Assembly (NCBI GenBank): GCA_004802705.1
Contig: SGPL01000184.1
Coordinates: 1 to 56,323, forward strand
Source of the DNA: Bondarzewia mesenterica
Lineage: Eukaryota > Basidiomycota > Agaricomycetes > Russulales > Bondarzewiaceae
Direction: 5' to 3'
Length of the DNA stretch: 56,323 bases
The translations under genes and the position numbers were made by a program. The notes under the pieces are model-generated. The model saw only the letters and a program-made list of their open reading frames with translations, was not told the origin of the DNA and made no database searches. Positions 23,038 through 35,006 of this stretch are shown here, one piece after another (positions within the stretch are counted from its first letter, which is position 1; each line of letters starts with the position of its first letter).

Positions 23038-26000
23038 CTACGCACTCAAAAACCCAGTGCCCCTCCAGTGCGCAATCCACTTCTCCACGTCCTCCCTCCC
23101 AAGTCTCTTCGCGTTCCTTAAGCTTTCGGAGACCTTCTCAGCGCGTTCGGTACTCAACACCACCGAACTCTCGATCGCCAGATCATTCGCGAAAAAGTCC
23201 ACTAGATTCAGCGCGGGGTTCTTCTTGGGCGCGTCGTGGTCACCCGCAGTCGTTCTATGAGCCTCTTGCAGCTTCGAAACCCAGTCCGCATACGGGATGA
23301 CCGGGACACCAAGTAACTCAGAAGCAGTATCGCTGACGATGCCCCATTCGGCGGGATTTGGATGGACGAGGTGGAGAACGGGTTCAGAAGAACCTAGCAT
23401 CTCTAACAGCGCGGATGCGGCAACGTCGACGGGGATCCATGAGATTTCCTGAGAGATGCTATATCAGCCGATTGAAAAGAAAGCACTTGTGCATCAAGAG
23501 CGCTCACCTCGTCTCTCTTCGGAACCGCCTTGAGCACCTGCGAACCGCGCAAAAACACCGGAACCCACTCTTTCTCATTCCACCCCCCGACGACACTATC
23601 GCCCGCCAACTGGCCCACCCTCACCACATTCGCTCTCATGCCCGTCTCCCGCATGGCCCGCAACAACACGCTCTCGCCGACCCACTTGCTCTCGCCGTAT
23701 CCAAGCCCCACAACCTGCTTTGCCTCAGCGATCGGAAGCTCGGGGACGGGAGAATGCTGATCTAATGTCATGTAATGGAAGAACAAGAAAAGTGCCTGTG
23801 AGACAAGACAGGGGCAGGAAGGACGATCGAGGGCTTACTGGCGAGAACGGAGATGGAACTCGTGAAGAGGATGGCCGGCGGGGCTGGTCGCGGAGAGCCC
23901 AGGACCAAGTCGACGAGGTTGCGAACACCCATGATCAAGGGCTCGAAGGAGGATAACGATAGATTGAAATCGACCCGCCATGCTACATCAGACATACAAT
24001 GCTTAGGAGGTTTGATTGACTCAGAATATTCAAAAGGACTCTTACCGTTATGAATAACGCTGGTGACAGAGGCTTGAATCTGCCGACCGAGAGTAAATGA
24101 ACGTAAGGGTCAGACGCACGTTGTACGAAGAAGGGAAAAAGACTGGCAAATACCTCCTTATACGTTTCCTCCTTCAGCCCTAGATTCGGTTTCGGCAAAT
24201 CAGCCCTGAGCAGCACGACCTTCCCAGAGTCCACCAGGCGCTCATTCAAGCCCCACAATTTGAATACGTCCTTCTGTCGCGCCTTTAGATTGGCATTGTC
24301 CTGCCTATTCACAGCGTACACCTTTTTCACCGACGGCCTCGCAACGAGCTGCGCGAGGAGATGCGCCCCGAGCCTCCCGGTCGTACCTGTAATTAAAAAC
24401 GACCTCGTCGACACTCGCAGGCTCCACCGCGCCTGGCCGCACGATGTGCGAGGGGAATGCAGTGGTGTACTTCGCCACCATCGCGTCCAGCTCCTCAATC
24501 TTGAACTGGTCCGCCTCAGCTTTCGAATCGCCATGTTGCTGCCCCGCAGCGCTACGCTGTAGGAGCTTGGCAACGAAAGCAGCAAGAGTGGCAATAGTTG
24601 GATTGTCGTACACAAAATTCGCGGGCAGACCATGGAGAGATATACTCGTCGACTGGCGCAATGCATGCATGACGGTGTTGCGGATCCAAGTTGCCTCAAG
24701 ACTGAACGCAATGGGTTAGTGGTCTCCGGAACAAATCCTTGATACTTCTACAGTGAACCACGAACCTGTCGCATCCCTCCTGGAACAAGTCATCCCCGTC
24801 GCCTAACTTCCTCTTCATCACCTTCGCCACGACAGCGCGCATAAATTCGAGAGTCGTCTCCTCCGTCCAACTCGTGGGAGGTGGTAGGTCCGGCTGCGAC
24901 GAGTCCTTGACCGCATCATACACGGCCTCTATCTCCGGCTCATAGGCCTTGATGACGACGTGGCGGCGAGGTGTGCCTTTCGGGGTGTATTCGAACGGCT
25001 TCGCCGGGTCCGCAATGACGATCATCTGACCGGCCGACCACAATATATATTCAATAGGACTAAATTGCTTTTCCCTGGGAGGCTTACCTCTTTGAACAAT
25101 CTCGAATGCGCCGGCGCGAACTGATTCAGCCGCTCCACCGCCGGCCTACAGCGCATCAGACACGACTGCCATACGAGATGGAACAAGTCGCTCACCAAAT
25201 CTTGTTCCTAAAGTCCGCCAGCTTACGCTCGTCCCTCGGATCGAACATAAACTCCTTCTTCGGTTCGATCAGCACGCCATTCTGGAATCGCCCGCGCCCG
25301 AACATGATCGCGGCGGCGATGTGGGGGTCGTGCACCAAGATCGCCTCTGGAAACAGATGCAGATCATCAGTACAATTCAATACAATGAGAACGCCTTGTG
25401 CGGGTCTCTGACGTACCTAAAGGACCCGGGTTCGTCTGTAATCAGGAAAAGAAGAGGGGCGGGCATCAGTCATGCGGCACAACAACTCCTATCTGTAAGA
25501 CGAATGCTCACCTTCTCTCCAGTCGAGAGCATCAGCTGGTCGTCCGTGCGTCCATACATCCTCCACCTTTCCGGGTCATGCGGGTGGCGCTGGACGAGGT
25601 CGCTCGTTCGGTATATACCGCGCCCATCTTTCGTTGTCCCATTAATCACATTTGGTTTGAAGTACTGGGTGTGCTGTGCGCATAGAGAACGAAATGAGCG
25701 GAGGCCTTCACCAATGCACGAAAAAGGGGCTGGTGCTTACGATGACGGTCGCCTCAAAAATATCGTCCATTCCGTCCTGGGGCAACATCTCGACCTCGAG
25801 ATTCGGTGAGATTTTGAAATATTCCCATTCATCGACGCTCGGCAGCTCCGACGGGATAAACATACTAAAGGACCCAATTTCGGTGCTGAGAGCCCCGCAA
25901 ATAGCAGTTTGAGCATTATGGTCAAATAACAACGGTAGTGCAAATCAGATGAAACTCACGCGCCGTAGAAGGGGAACAGCGCGACGCCCATCCGCGCGAG

Positions 26001-27646
26001 TTGGTCCCCGACGGTCTTGTTCATGGGTGCACCGGAATAGACCTAGCAAACGCATCGCACAAAGTCAGACTTCTCAAATCTTGGGCAGCAAGGCATGACT
26101 TGCGATAGCGCGTAGCGATTTCATCGCGGGAATATTCTTCGCGTCACGGACCCACGCCTATGACGAACAGCAAGTCAAGTTATCAGGGTCATTCCTGTGA
26201 GTGTATAATATTGGAACGTACTTCGACGAAGGATGGCACGCAGAACAGTACTTCGCTTTTGGTAGCTTTGATGCCTTCCAGGTACCTCTCAGGGGTGGGC
26301 ACGACAGGCGGTGAGGACGGCTTGAACACGCCCATGATCAAGCCGGACACGACCTACAAATCCGAATCCGTCCATTCAACATTAATTTATTTTGTAGACA
26401 AGTGTCAGGAATGCGTACAGTCCAGATAACGTTGACAATGCCCATCGCATCTGAGGAGGAAGGGCCAATTTAGATTAATTTCACAAAAGGAGAACTTTGC
26501 GTACGGAAAAGCGGGACGGCATGGACGCCGAGGATCATGCCGCAGAGGTCGACTTCGCCGAAAGCTAACCAATGGAAATCAGTAAGCATGTGAAGACACA
26601 GCTGATTGCAGGTAAGAAAATGAGACGCACAGGGAAGCATGGTCCATTGCAACAAGGTACGGTGACTAAAGTAGATGGGTTTCGGGAATGAGGTGGAACC
26701 TGTGGGGGGGTTGTTTGATAGAGAAGTCAGGAGAAGTCAGCTTAGGAGGCCGTTTTCAGAGGAAAATGATTTGTGGCAAGAGTCCACAAAGACATGATCC
26801 TGAGACATATCCCAAATCCAGATACCTCAGCGGCAGACCTCGAGTACGAGATCAATCAGAAGGATGCCGCATGGGATCGAGCCGTGTGTTTGATTTCCCT
26901 CGCTCATCAGAATATCGAATCTGATGCGCACTAACCTGACGAATGCATGACGCATACCACCTTGTCCAGATCCAATTTGCCAAACTCGATCTCGGGCTCC
27001 TCCTTCGCGGGCGCGCCTTCGTCCGAAATGTTCGCAAACTGAATCATGGGTAACACCTCAACGTGCACGCCGTCTTTCTCAAGAAGGGTCACGGCCTCTT
27101 TGCAGAGCCGCTGCATGGCGGGGTCAGGGCTCACGTAGAGTTGGATGACGTGGGTCTTGCTGATGAGGTGCGCGACGCCGGCGGGCGAGTTGCGAATAGA
27201 GATGGGAAAGGGGACGAAACCAAGGCGCATGGTCCCAACTATCATGGAGAAGTAGCTGATGGTGTCTGTGAAGCAACGTGAGCATGAGCGAAGGTGAGGG
27301 AGTAAGATGTGCACCTACCGACGGACGCCAGGATCCCTATCGTCGGGCCTTGCTCGGCTGGCCGCACGTTCTCCTGGGCGACGTACCTGTCCTCCAGGCG
27401 CTTGTAATTCCCCTGCACGATTTTTGCGGTGCGCTTGATCATCCTCCAGGCCTCCGGGTATCGAACAGTTCTTGTCGTGTTCTCGCCATCAGCGAAGACA
27501 AAGAGCGGGTGTTCGGTATTGTGTTCTGCATTGTAATCGAATAATTCTGGCACAGTATAACTACCGTCGAGCGGGGGTGGTTTGAAAGTAGGGCAATTCT
27601 GACCCTGAGGGGTGGGTATACGGGATGGAATCGGGAAGTTGACCAT
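23038..27646 (-). CDS. NRPS-like adenylate-forming reductase (A-T-R), copy 1
   Basis: Activates a carboxylic acid with ATP, loads it on a phosphopantetheine arm and reduces it to an aldehyde with NAD(P)H; the substrate cannot be read from the sequence. The 19 minus-strand exons run from 27646-27319 to 23448-23038 and give about 1090 residues. The adenylation domain has VMHSSGSTSFPKP, GEVDLCGMILGVHAVPLF, YRTSDLVQRHP, TDDQLMLSTGEK and TNPGPLEAIL. The carrier site is FQEGCDSLEATW (modified Ser in the centre). The reductase domain starts TGTTGRLGAHLLAQLV and has the SDR motif GYGESKWV. Intron 7 uses a GC donor (gcaagt at 26103). The A5 run at 24395-24399 holds one base too many, breaking the frame just before the reductase glycine loop. 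It is paralogous to the gene at 44519 in domain order, and nearly all exon boundaries match. Confidence 0.9.
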
Positions 27647-29217
27647 GGCAGTTTGGAGAAGATGATGGAAGAGGTGGTCGGTATGGGTTCAGGTTTTATA
27701 GTCAATCAGGAGCGTAGGGAAGGTCAATGAGTATGACAAAAGGTCTGCCGTTACGACCAGGGGAAGAGATGTGTTATCAAAGATCATAGATGAGGGCTCG
27801 AGACGCCTGCTTTGGCTGTCCGAGCATGACACGGAGAAGCTGCCCCACTTTCGGGTTTACTCCTTCCCAGCCATGCACGTTAATCCGCGTCATCGGTCCA
27901 CGACTGTGTCCGAACTAACAGGATAGCGAAAATGTGAGATGTGTGAGGGTGTGACACATTCATCGACGGGACCAAGCTGAGAGGCGCTGATGAGAGAGCA
28001 GAATGACGATTGTTGATTGGGCGAGCAGGTGGAAGAAGAGTGAAGGAGAGAAGTCAAGATGAAGCGCTGAAAGCTGGGTGTCGNTGAGATTGCATGTGCC
28101 GACCTCGGCCACGCGTCCGACTCGGAGCATCGCCACTCTTTGGGGCCCTCCAGTCACAACCACTCCGACTGCGGGACCAGGAGCCCAAGTCATCTCATCC
28201 TCGGTCATGTCGCGGCCAACTCGAATTCAGTCTGCGGAAGCAAAACACCATCCCGTCCAACCTACTGGGCGACTACTTCAGTAGAACATGCCGTATGCCT
28301 CCCGAGTCGTCAGAGTTCCCTGCCTCTACTTCTCTCTACTTACATCCGACACGGACNATGTCAACCGATTCGGATTGCCACGCTCGACTCAAACACTGTT
28401 CTAAGCATGTTAATCATCCTGACAGACCGGGTATCGTGGCGCCCGCACATGCTTTGGCGCGATGTGGCCTCGACTTTGCAGACAGTGGTTGGATCCTCTG
28501 GCATTTACCCCGCGCCCATACTGCCTCCGGGGAGACAGATATAATAATACACGGCCGTGTTTCATTCAATCCCCTGGTTATCACCGGCACACTGTTGTAA
28601 ATTTGAGTGAAGCCTGTGTCCGAGTCGCGACAGATGTTGTTCGATATACTCTATCCCTGCAGCATCGTATCCTTGCGAACCCCCTCNCGTCACTGCAAAG
28701 AAGAGCTTGAACCATCATATGGACATTGCCANTTTTTGAGCCCATAGCTCCTCCAATCACGTACTCATATGCGTAATTCGACCCAAAATGTGACCTTGAT
28801 CAAACTTATGGGCAACAATTGACCGTCTCCAAAATGTCCTCTGTCTCCACGATGACTCTCCACGCCGTCTCTGAATCTGATAAAAAAAAAATCGTCAGAG
28901 ACGAAGTATTTTTCAAGGATAATATAATATAATGCCCGAAGGAGGAGTGGTTACTGAATAGTACTGANACTGTNTCTGCGGAAATGCGGAATCGGAGGAN
29001 GAGTAGACACGTTTTGACACGACGCGTCACGATCCCGTGATGTAAATCATACCGTCTGACCCATTTTATTTGACACATCAATGTCTCCCTGCAGGCCGCC
29101 GCTGCCTCAACCTGTGTTCAGACCTGTTCAGACAATGTCATTCACCGGCACTGTCCAACTTTCAGGTTTCATTAGCATCTACTTATGGCACATGCACCCG
29201 TAATTATGNAACTCAAC
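27647..29217. other. Intergenic, no gene recognised
   Basis: Upstream of the first reductase and downstream of the carboxylase, with scattered N bases from 28084 onward. A plus-strand open frame (28094-28600) lacks any recognisable domain and is probably chance. The repeat copy at 28955 lies here. The promoter of the reductase should be in the first few hundred bases; I see no certain element. Confidence 0.4.
28955..29073. repeat. Short dispersed repeat, copy 2
   Basis: TGAATAGTACTGANAC (28955-28970), ACGCGTCACG (29022-29031) and a TTTTATTTGACA-like block near 29063-29074 mirror the order seen at 22661. Three N bases lower confidence. Confidence 0.3.
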
Positions 29218-29562
29218 CTTGGTGGCTGCGGCAGAGTCCTTGAAAAGAGGATCNGTAAGTGTGACATGGCAAGACTTCGTAAACTCAGCCGACAAACTCT
29301 CACAAGCCTCATGATCAAAGACCTTGCANGNCAAACGCTCATGTTAATCTTCTACTCCAGAAACAGAAGGACCCTGCACCCACTCACCTTCTCATGCAAT
29401 ACAAGTGGTTGGNCTTCGGAAAGTTTTCTCCATCTAAACACCTCTTCGATCATGCCCCATCTCCCCTCGTTCCTGAAGAGACCGAGCATAATACCCCGCA
29501 CCTCCTCGTTATAACCGATCCGGGGCTCTAGGCCTGCCAGTCGAACNTTGCAGCCTCTTGTA
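29218..29562 (-). CDS. Two orphan exons of an unidentified gene
   Basis: Downstream of the carboxylase stop, two minus-strand stretches look like real exons. The first (about 29562-29388) reads VRLAGLEPRIGYNEEVRGIM and later GRWGMIEEVFRWRKLSE, and ends at HEK before a gtgagt donor. The second (29322-29218) continues in the same frame after a gcaag acceptor with VFDHEACESLSAEFTKSCHV and ends at ATK before gttgag. The junction phases agree. I find no convincing start or stop: an ATG further up (about 29691) opens a hydrophobic MYNSL-like peptide but does not join cleanly. The VRLAGLEPRIGYN start resembles segments found before MYND zinc fingers, but this is weak. It may be a gene fragment or a short real gene obscured by N bases. 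Confidence 0.3.
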
Positions 29563-29763
29563 AGGACATGTGTCTAGTCTCTACATGTTATCAGCTATCC
29601 CGGTAACAAATTTTCNTCCGCCGAATCAGTTCGCAATGAATGTGCCTGCACAAAATGAGAACNAGCAGGATCAAAANAAGACTATTATACATGTTCTCGC
29701 TATGCTCATANATCTAAGAATGNAACAGAACGACTACATCCACACCGTTCACCGTGTCCACCT

Positions 29764-32700
29764 TCACTTGAGCACAACCAGCACANCTCCCGCGCNGACT
29801 GCCGCGCCGTCTCGTACACCCGGCCCGAAGCCCTCGACGACTCGTCCGACAGCATCCTCACCTGCTTCGATGCCCACTTCCGTCTTCATAGCCTCAAGCA
29901 CAACGACGACCTGCTCAGCGGAATTGACAACGTCGCCTGGCGCACACAGGATCTTCCAAATCGTGGCTGAAAGCGGTGCTACGATCGTGTGTTCTCCTCC
30001 CACGTCATGGCCGTCTGAAGGGTTCTGTGCGCTGAGNACTTGAGTATTCACNCAATTNGAGTGCCGTACCTGCTCGTCCAAGAGTTGTGGGTTTGGTGGT
30101 GACCTGCTCCTCCCTTTCTCTCGCCTTCTCCGCCTCCCATTCCTCCAGAAGCGCGTCCTCGCTGCATGCTGTCAGAACGCGCCATGTTGATCGGATGCCA
30201 AAGTTGATACGCACCGCCCTTCTTCTCGCTTCACGCCTGCTGCCTGTCTTTGTTTAAACCACGCCACCTCATCCGCGATCGAGTCAACAAATGCCTCGTA
30301 ATCGGACATAGAGAACATGGTCTCTTGGATCTAAGAAATGTTCGTCAGCTCCCCATGTACATAGTTGAACCTCGACATGCGCGAAACTCAGACCTGAAAT
30401 GTGTAGCGACCCGCATCAAACTCCTTCTCGAGCTGAGGCACATCAAAAGCTTAAGTGTAGCATATGAACTATGCAAAATTTCATGAACTTACGACGACAT
30501 ACTCTTCCTCCATAACGGGTTTGAAAGATATCTAATGTTCGTGTAGTACGAAGGCCAAGTCAGTGACGGTTTTCTGGAAAGATGGAGGAACGATTTCACT
30601 TGATCAAACGGCTGCAGTAACCATGGTTTCTTAGGCGAGAAATCGTCGCCTCGTCCCCATGTTTGCCACGCAGGCAGCGTGCGCCCAAACAGCTGATACC
30701 CGCCTGGAGACTCGACGGGATAAATGGCTGCGACGAGGCCTGCAATGCCAATGGCTCCCTACGATATCATTATGAAGTGAGTGGCTCCTGCACGATATAA
30801 ACTACAATTCAACAAAAGAGACACGCACGCGAGGTGTGTATATTCGGGAGGGATTCATCTTTTGGCCAACGAGTCGACAACGAGGATCAACCTAGGACTG
30901 GTCATCAAAATTGGGTCCAATCCCTATGTATGGCACTTACGGGCACGAGGAACGGACAGGCCAGATAGAACCCGACACCGAAAACGACCTTTGAGATATT
31001 TGATGGGTATATTATCGTCCGAGAAACTATAATACACAATGAGAATAGGACTCACCCAGTCCGAGGCAATGAGGAGTCTTAACGCCTCTTCGCCTCCCTC
31101 TTCAAGCCCATTGTTGTTTGCAAGGTACTCAATGTTGCTTGGCAAATACACAGCTTTCTTACGAATGAAGCGCATGTAGCGCTCCAGCGCCTCCTTGGTC
31201 CATTGATCATCCAGCACGATGGGGAACTCGATCTTGCGAGAAGGGAATAACATGTTAGCCATCGATGCGGGGAGTGCATTCTCTGCGGCGACTAGCTCTG
31301 AGAGTAGATCCTGTTGCGAGATGACGGTGGGATCGTAATAGCACTAAAACTGAAGTTAAGAAGAATATTGATAAATAAGGACAAAGGATGCGAACCATGG
31401 TCGAACGAATGCAAGGACCAAACGCCATGATCCCCTTGAACCCTCTTTTTTGTACCTCGCTTTCGAACGCATGTATACGAGCCCGGAGGCTGAAATCAAG
31501 GAGAAGAGGCCCATATTCAATAAGAATCGCAGCATCGCCGGCCTATAATCATCGATGTCAGCCGTGAACTCGCGGTCTAGGGCAGCATAACACATACCTG
31601 TCGAAATATGACCCGGGGTCGATGGCTGCCGGGTTGCTCTGGAATAACGAATAGCTTTGGATCACCTCGACGACCCTCGATCCCTTTAACAAGCTCAAAG
31701 TCCCATTCCGCTGTGCCGCCTTCAACAACTTTCTGTATATTTTGAAGGTAGCGTTGGCTACCGTCGTTCAATTCCATCGCTTCGGAGAAAGACACGCATT
31801 TGAACTGGATCATACATCCCGGCCGGAGTTGGCCGACCTTCCACCTGGGATAATAAATCCAGTGGATGAGCAACTCAGGAAACCGTCGGAGAGACAAGAC
31901 ACAAACATATCTGCCGAAACAACTGTACAAGCACAGACGTATCCTCCCATATTCGGTCCCTCATTGGTCAAGATGACAGGGGTATCGCCATTAATATTGA
32001 CGCTGCCAAATGCATACCCGTTATCATGAATATTGGACGGGTGCGAACCGCCCTCCCCGCCGTTCTTGCGAGCCCAGAGAATCTTTGGGCCCTCCAGGCG
32101 TATACCCATCCGATTGCTAGAGGAGCTGACCTTCCAGGAAGCTGAATAGAATTTCTCAACGCCTTCGGAAGTAATGAACTCTTCATCGTCGTGGGGACCA
32201 GGAAGGCAATGTATGATCCAGTCGGAAGTATAAGTTGGCACGAGCGCATCAGGCAAGACTATAGTTCCCGACTCTTCGCCTTCTTTGGGCTCGCACAAGC
32301 CTAAGGCAAGTTGGTCTCCCGAAGTCAACGCACGTCCCTGAGGGAGTAATGATGGAATGAGCGATGATACAATATGGGATTGTATCCAAACTCACTTGGT
32401 ATCCACCCAATCCCATTGAAGTAGACTTGGAACCCAAGTAGGCTGGCACCTCCGGGAATCCACCCCTCACAGCCAGATATGCCCTAAAGCCGATTTGCTC
32501 GACAGAGCCAATGCGCATCTTGATGCCGGGAGGTAGCACTAGGCGCTCCCACATTCGCACCTCTTGTCCATCGACAGTAAGCTTTGCTGTCGCGCCTGTT
32601 ACGGCGACGACAGCGGGTATATGGAAGCGCAGTGTCGGCCCCGTAAGGGTGATTTCGAGGACTTCACATTCAGGCGGATTCCCTACAAGGATATTGGCTG

Positions 32701-34572
32701 CCCGCGCAGCCAGTGAGTCCATAGGTCCACTACGTGGTATACCTAGTCCGATTACTCTTCCAGGGTAATCTTGGATAGTGGTTTCAAGACCGCCTGCTAA
32801 CACTTCGATCGCCCTATGACATTAGGTTAGATGGATTGGCGCTCTACTAGTCAACTGCAGACCTGGGANTATAAGNAAAATNGTCNAGAAAAGTCGTCAT
32901 CGCATTTCCTGCCCGAAACCTCTCGCTCTCGCATATGNCAAGCAGATAGCCCATATTATTTGGTGGGCCATGAATCTTGCTCGCGGAAAGGGCNTGACAC
33001 ATACGGGCGATGGCTTCATCCCGGGTGGAACCTTTGACGATGAGTTTGCATGCCAAAGGGTCAAAATAAGGAGTNATTGTCGTCCCTGTTTCGACCTGCC
33101 AACGTATATGCAGTTGAGAACTTACGGACGCATCGTAAAAGGANANGAGTANGAGCACTGACCCATGTATCGATGCGCAGCCAATCCTCGTCAGGTCGAA
33201 TTTCGACCAGCTGCAACAGGCCGGGACAAGGTTTAAATCCTGCGGCAGCATTCTCGCAATACACTCGTGCCTCGATTGCATGGAGGCTGTTCCGATGCAC
33301 TTGTGAGTCTATGATGACCTGGTCCAGATCCTCGCCATTAAGAACTCCGAGAGCAGTNTCGCGTTGAGCCATGCCTTGCAAGATCATAAGCTTGACAATG
33401 TCAAGCCCTGGGCGAACAGCCTCNGTGATAGAGTGCTCGACCTGCAACGCGGTTTCAGTACTAATGATCTGATACTTGCTGTATATTCTAACCTGAAGTC
33501 GGGTATTCATCTCGAGAAAAAAGAACTCCCCGGTATTGTCATCAACGAGAAACTCACATGTACCTTATAGCGTATGTAGATTCAGTATGAGNGAGATCTC
33601 GTAGAATGAGTGCCTACCTGCCGATGCATAATTAATGCTTTCGCATAACCGTACAGCGGCTTNGCACATTTTCTGGCGGACATCTTCAAGCAATGTTCTG
33701 ATNAANGAGTAATGCGTTATGAATNNGATTGACCTTACCTGGACGTCTCATCAAAAACGGGCTAGGAGTTTCNTCGATAACTTTCTGATGCCTTCGCTGA
33801 AGGCTGCATTCTCGCTCACCGAAGTGAACGACGTGACCAATGCCGTTTCCGAACACCTGAGCATCACGAANACATAAATCATCGTGATCTCAAGCACGCT
33901 ACTACTNACCTGGACNTCAATATGNCGCGAGCTTGCAACNTACCTCTCCAAGAACACACCATCATTCTTGAACAATNTCTTCGCGCGCTCTTGCGTTTGC
34001 ACNAACTTAGCCCTCAGTTCTTCTGTCCCATAGCATACGACCAAACCCATTCCGCCGCCTCCAGCTGTGCTCTTCAATATGATGGGAAATCCGATTACTT
34101 GTGCTNCTTCGANCGCTTGNTCGANATTTCGCAGTAGTCCCTTCGATCCGGGCACAACTGGAACGCGCGCAGATTGAGCCAATTCGCGTGCTTCGTGCTT
34201 GAGACCCATCGCGCGAATCGTGTCCGGGTTCGGGCCTAACCAGATGATTCCTGCTTCCTGAAGCATTCGCGCAAATTCTTCATTCTCGGACAGGAAGCCG
34301 TATCCNGGGTGCACAAGAGTCGCATCATGCNCTTTACAGATCTCGAGAATAGCATGGGCGTCGAGATATCCGCGAGAGTCTGCCGCTGGATCTGGTGGGT
34401 TCGACGTGGGAAGAGCAACTGCAATGGTGGCATTAGATACGTGTGGGGAAAGTGCATCGGTGGGAGTATAGATTGCGACGGTNGGGATTCCGAGAGCCTC
34501 GGCGGCGCGTATGATACGCACTGCAATTTCGCCGCGGTTTGCGACAAGGATTCTGTGCCCACGCGAAGTCAT
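29764..34572 (-). CDS. Urea-carboxylase-like multidomain biotin enzyme (BC-PxpC/KipA-PxpB/KipI-BCCP)
   Basis: Large biotin-dependent amide-processing enzyme. The 19 minus-strand exons, from 34572-33910 to 30038-29764, give about 1266 residues. Domains in order: biotin carboxylase (residues 1-460; [39 protein letters not shown]); KipA/PxpC-like carboxyltransferase (about 484-765; [34 protein letters not shown]); KipI/PxpB-like (about 840-1090; [42 protein letters not shown]); and a biotin carrier ending with LEAMKTEVG, whose Lys takes biotin. Yeast Dur1,2 has this order after an allophanate hydrolase, which is absent here. A divergent PxpA gene begins 434 bp away. Exons 2 and 3 do not join in frame by one base in an N-rich spot near 33700; other N bases leave single residues open. 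Substrate could be urea or, given PxpA, 5-oxoproline or a related lactam/amide. Confidence 0.88.
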
Positions 34573-35006
34573 GTTGGGATGTGCGATGGTTGAATGATAC
34601 CTTAGGTCCCTCTCGTCGCAAAAGAAAAATGCCCTCTTTATCGGGGGGAGGACTGCAACTGGGTGAGACCAGGTGAGACCTAACTGCCGCATCTATAGAT
34701 TCGCTGTACTCGTGATCATGTCGATAAGAAATTTCGGATGGATGATTGGCAGAAAGAATAGGTATCGCACCAAGTTTTGGCCAAGAAGGGTCTTTGTATC
34801 ATAGTGCACCCATGATCATAAAATTCCAATTAGCGTGGCCACGGGGAACGGGCTCCCCGAGCGTCCTCCCTGAACCAGACATGCAGCTACATGCAGCTGA
34901 TGCCATATCGTGCCGCGCTTATTAGGCTAATCTCTTCCTGGATCCGACTCTCTGCAGTGCAAGTCGCACAAACGTCAATTGTCACCAAACCCACTTACAC
35001 TATTCC
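34573..35006. promoter_or_regulatory. Bidirectional promoter, carboxylase / PxpA
   Basis: A 434-bp head-to-head gap between the carboxylase ATG (34572) and the PxpA ATG (35007). It contains the tandem GGTGAGAC motif at 34661-34680, 89 bp from the carboxylase start, and a repeated ACATGCAGCT (34879-34896). Co-regulation of the two genes is inferred from the arrangement. Confidence 0.5.
34661..34680 (+). repeat. GGGTGAGACCAGGTGAGACC, copy 1 of a flanking direct repeat
   Basis: This is itself a tandem of two GGTGAGAC units. An 18-of-20 match in the same orientation lies at 36692-36711, so the two copies bracket the PxpA gene and the shared promoter. Confidence 0.5.

Noticed and set aside
28094..28600. 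Plus-strand 168-codon open frame upstream of reductase copy 1
   Set aside because: Composition is unlike the neighbouring proteins, it contains an N, and other frames of similar length overlap it.
29764..34572. Carboxylase as pyruvate or acetyl-CoA carboxylase
   Set aside because: The KipA and KipI domains between biotin carboxylase and biotin carrier are not part of those enzymes.
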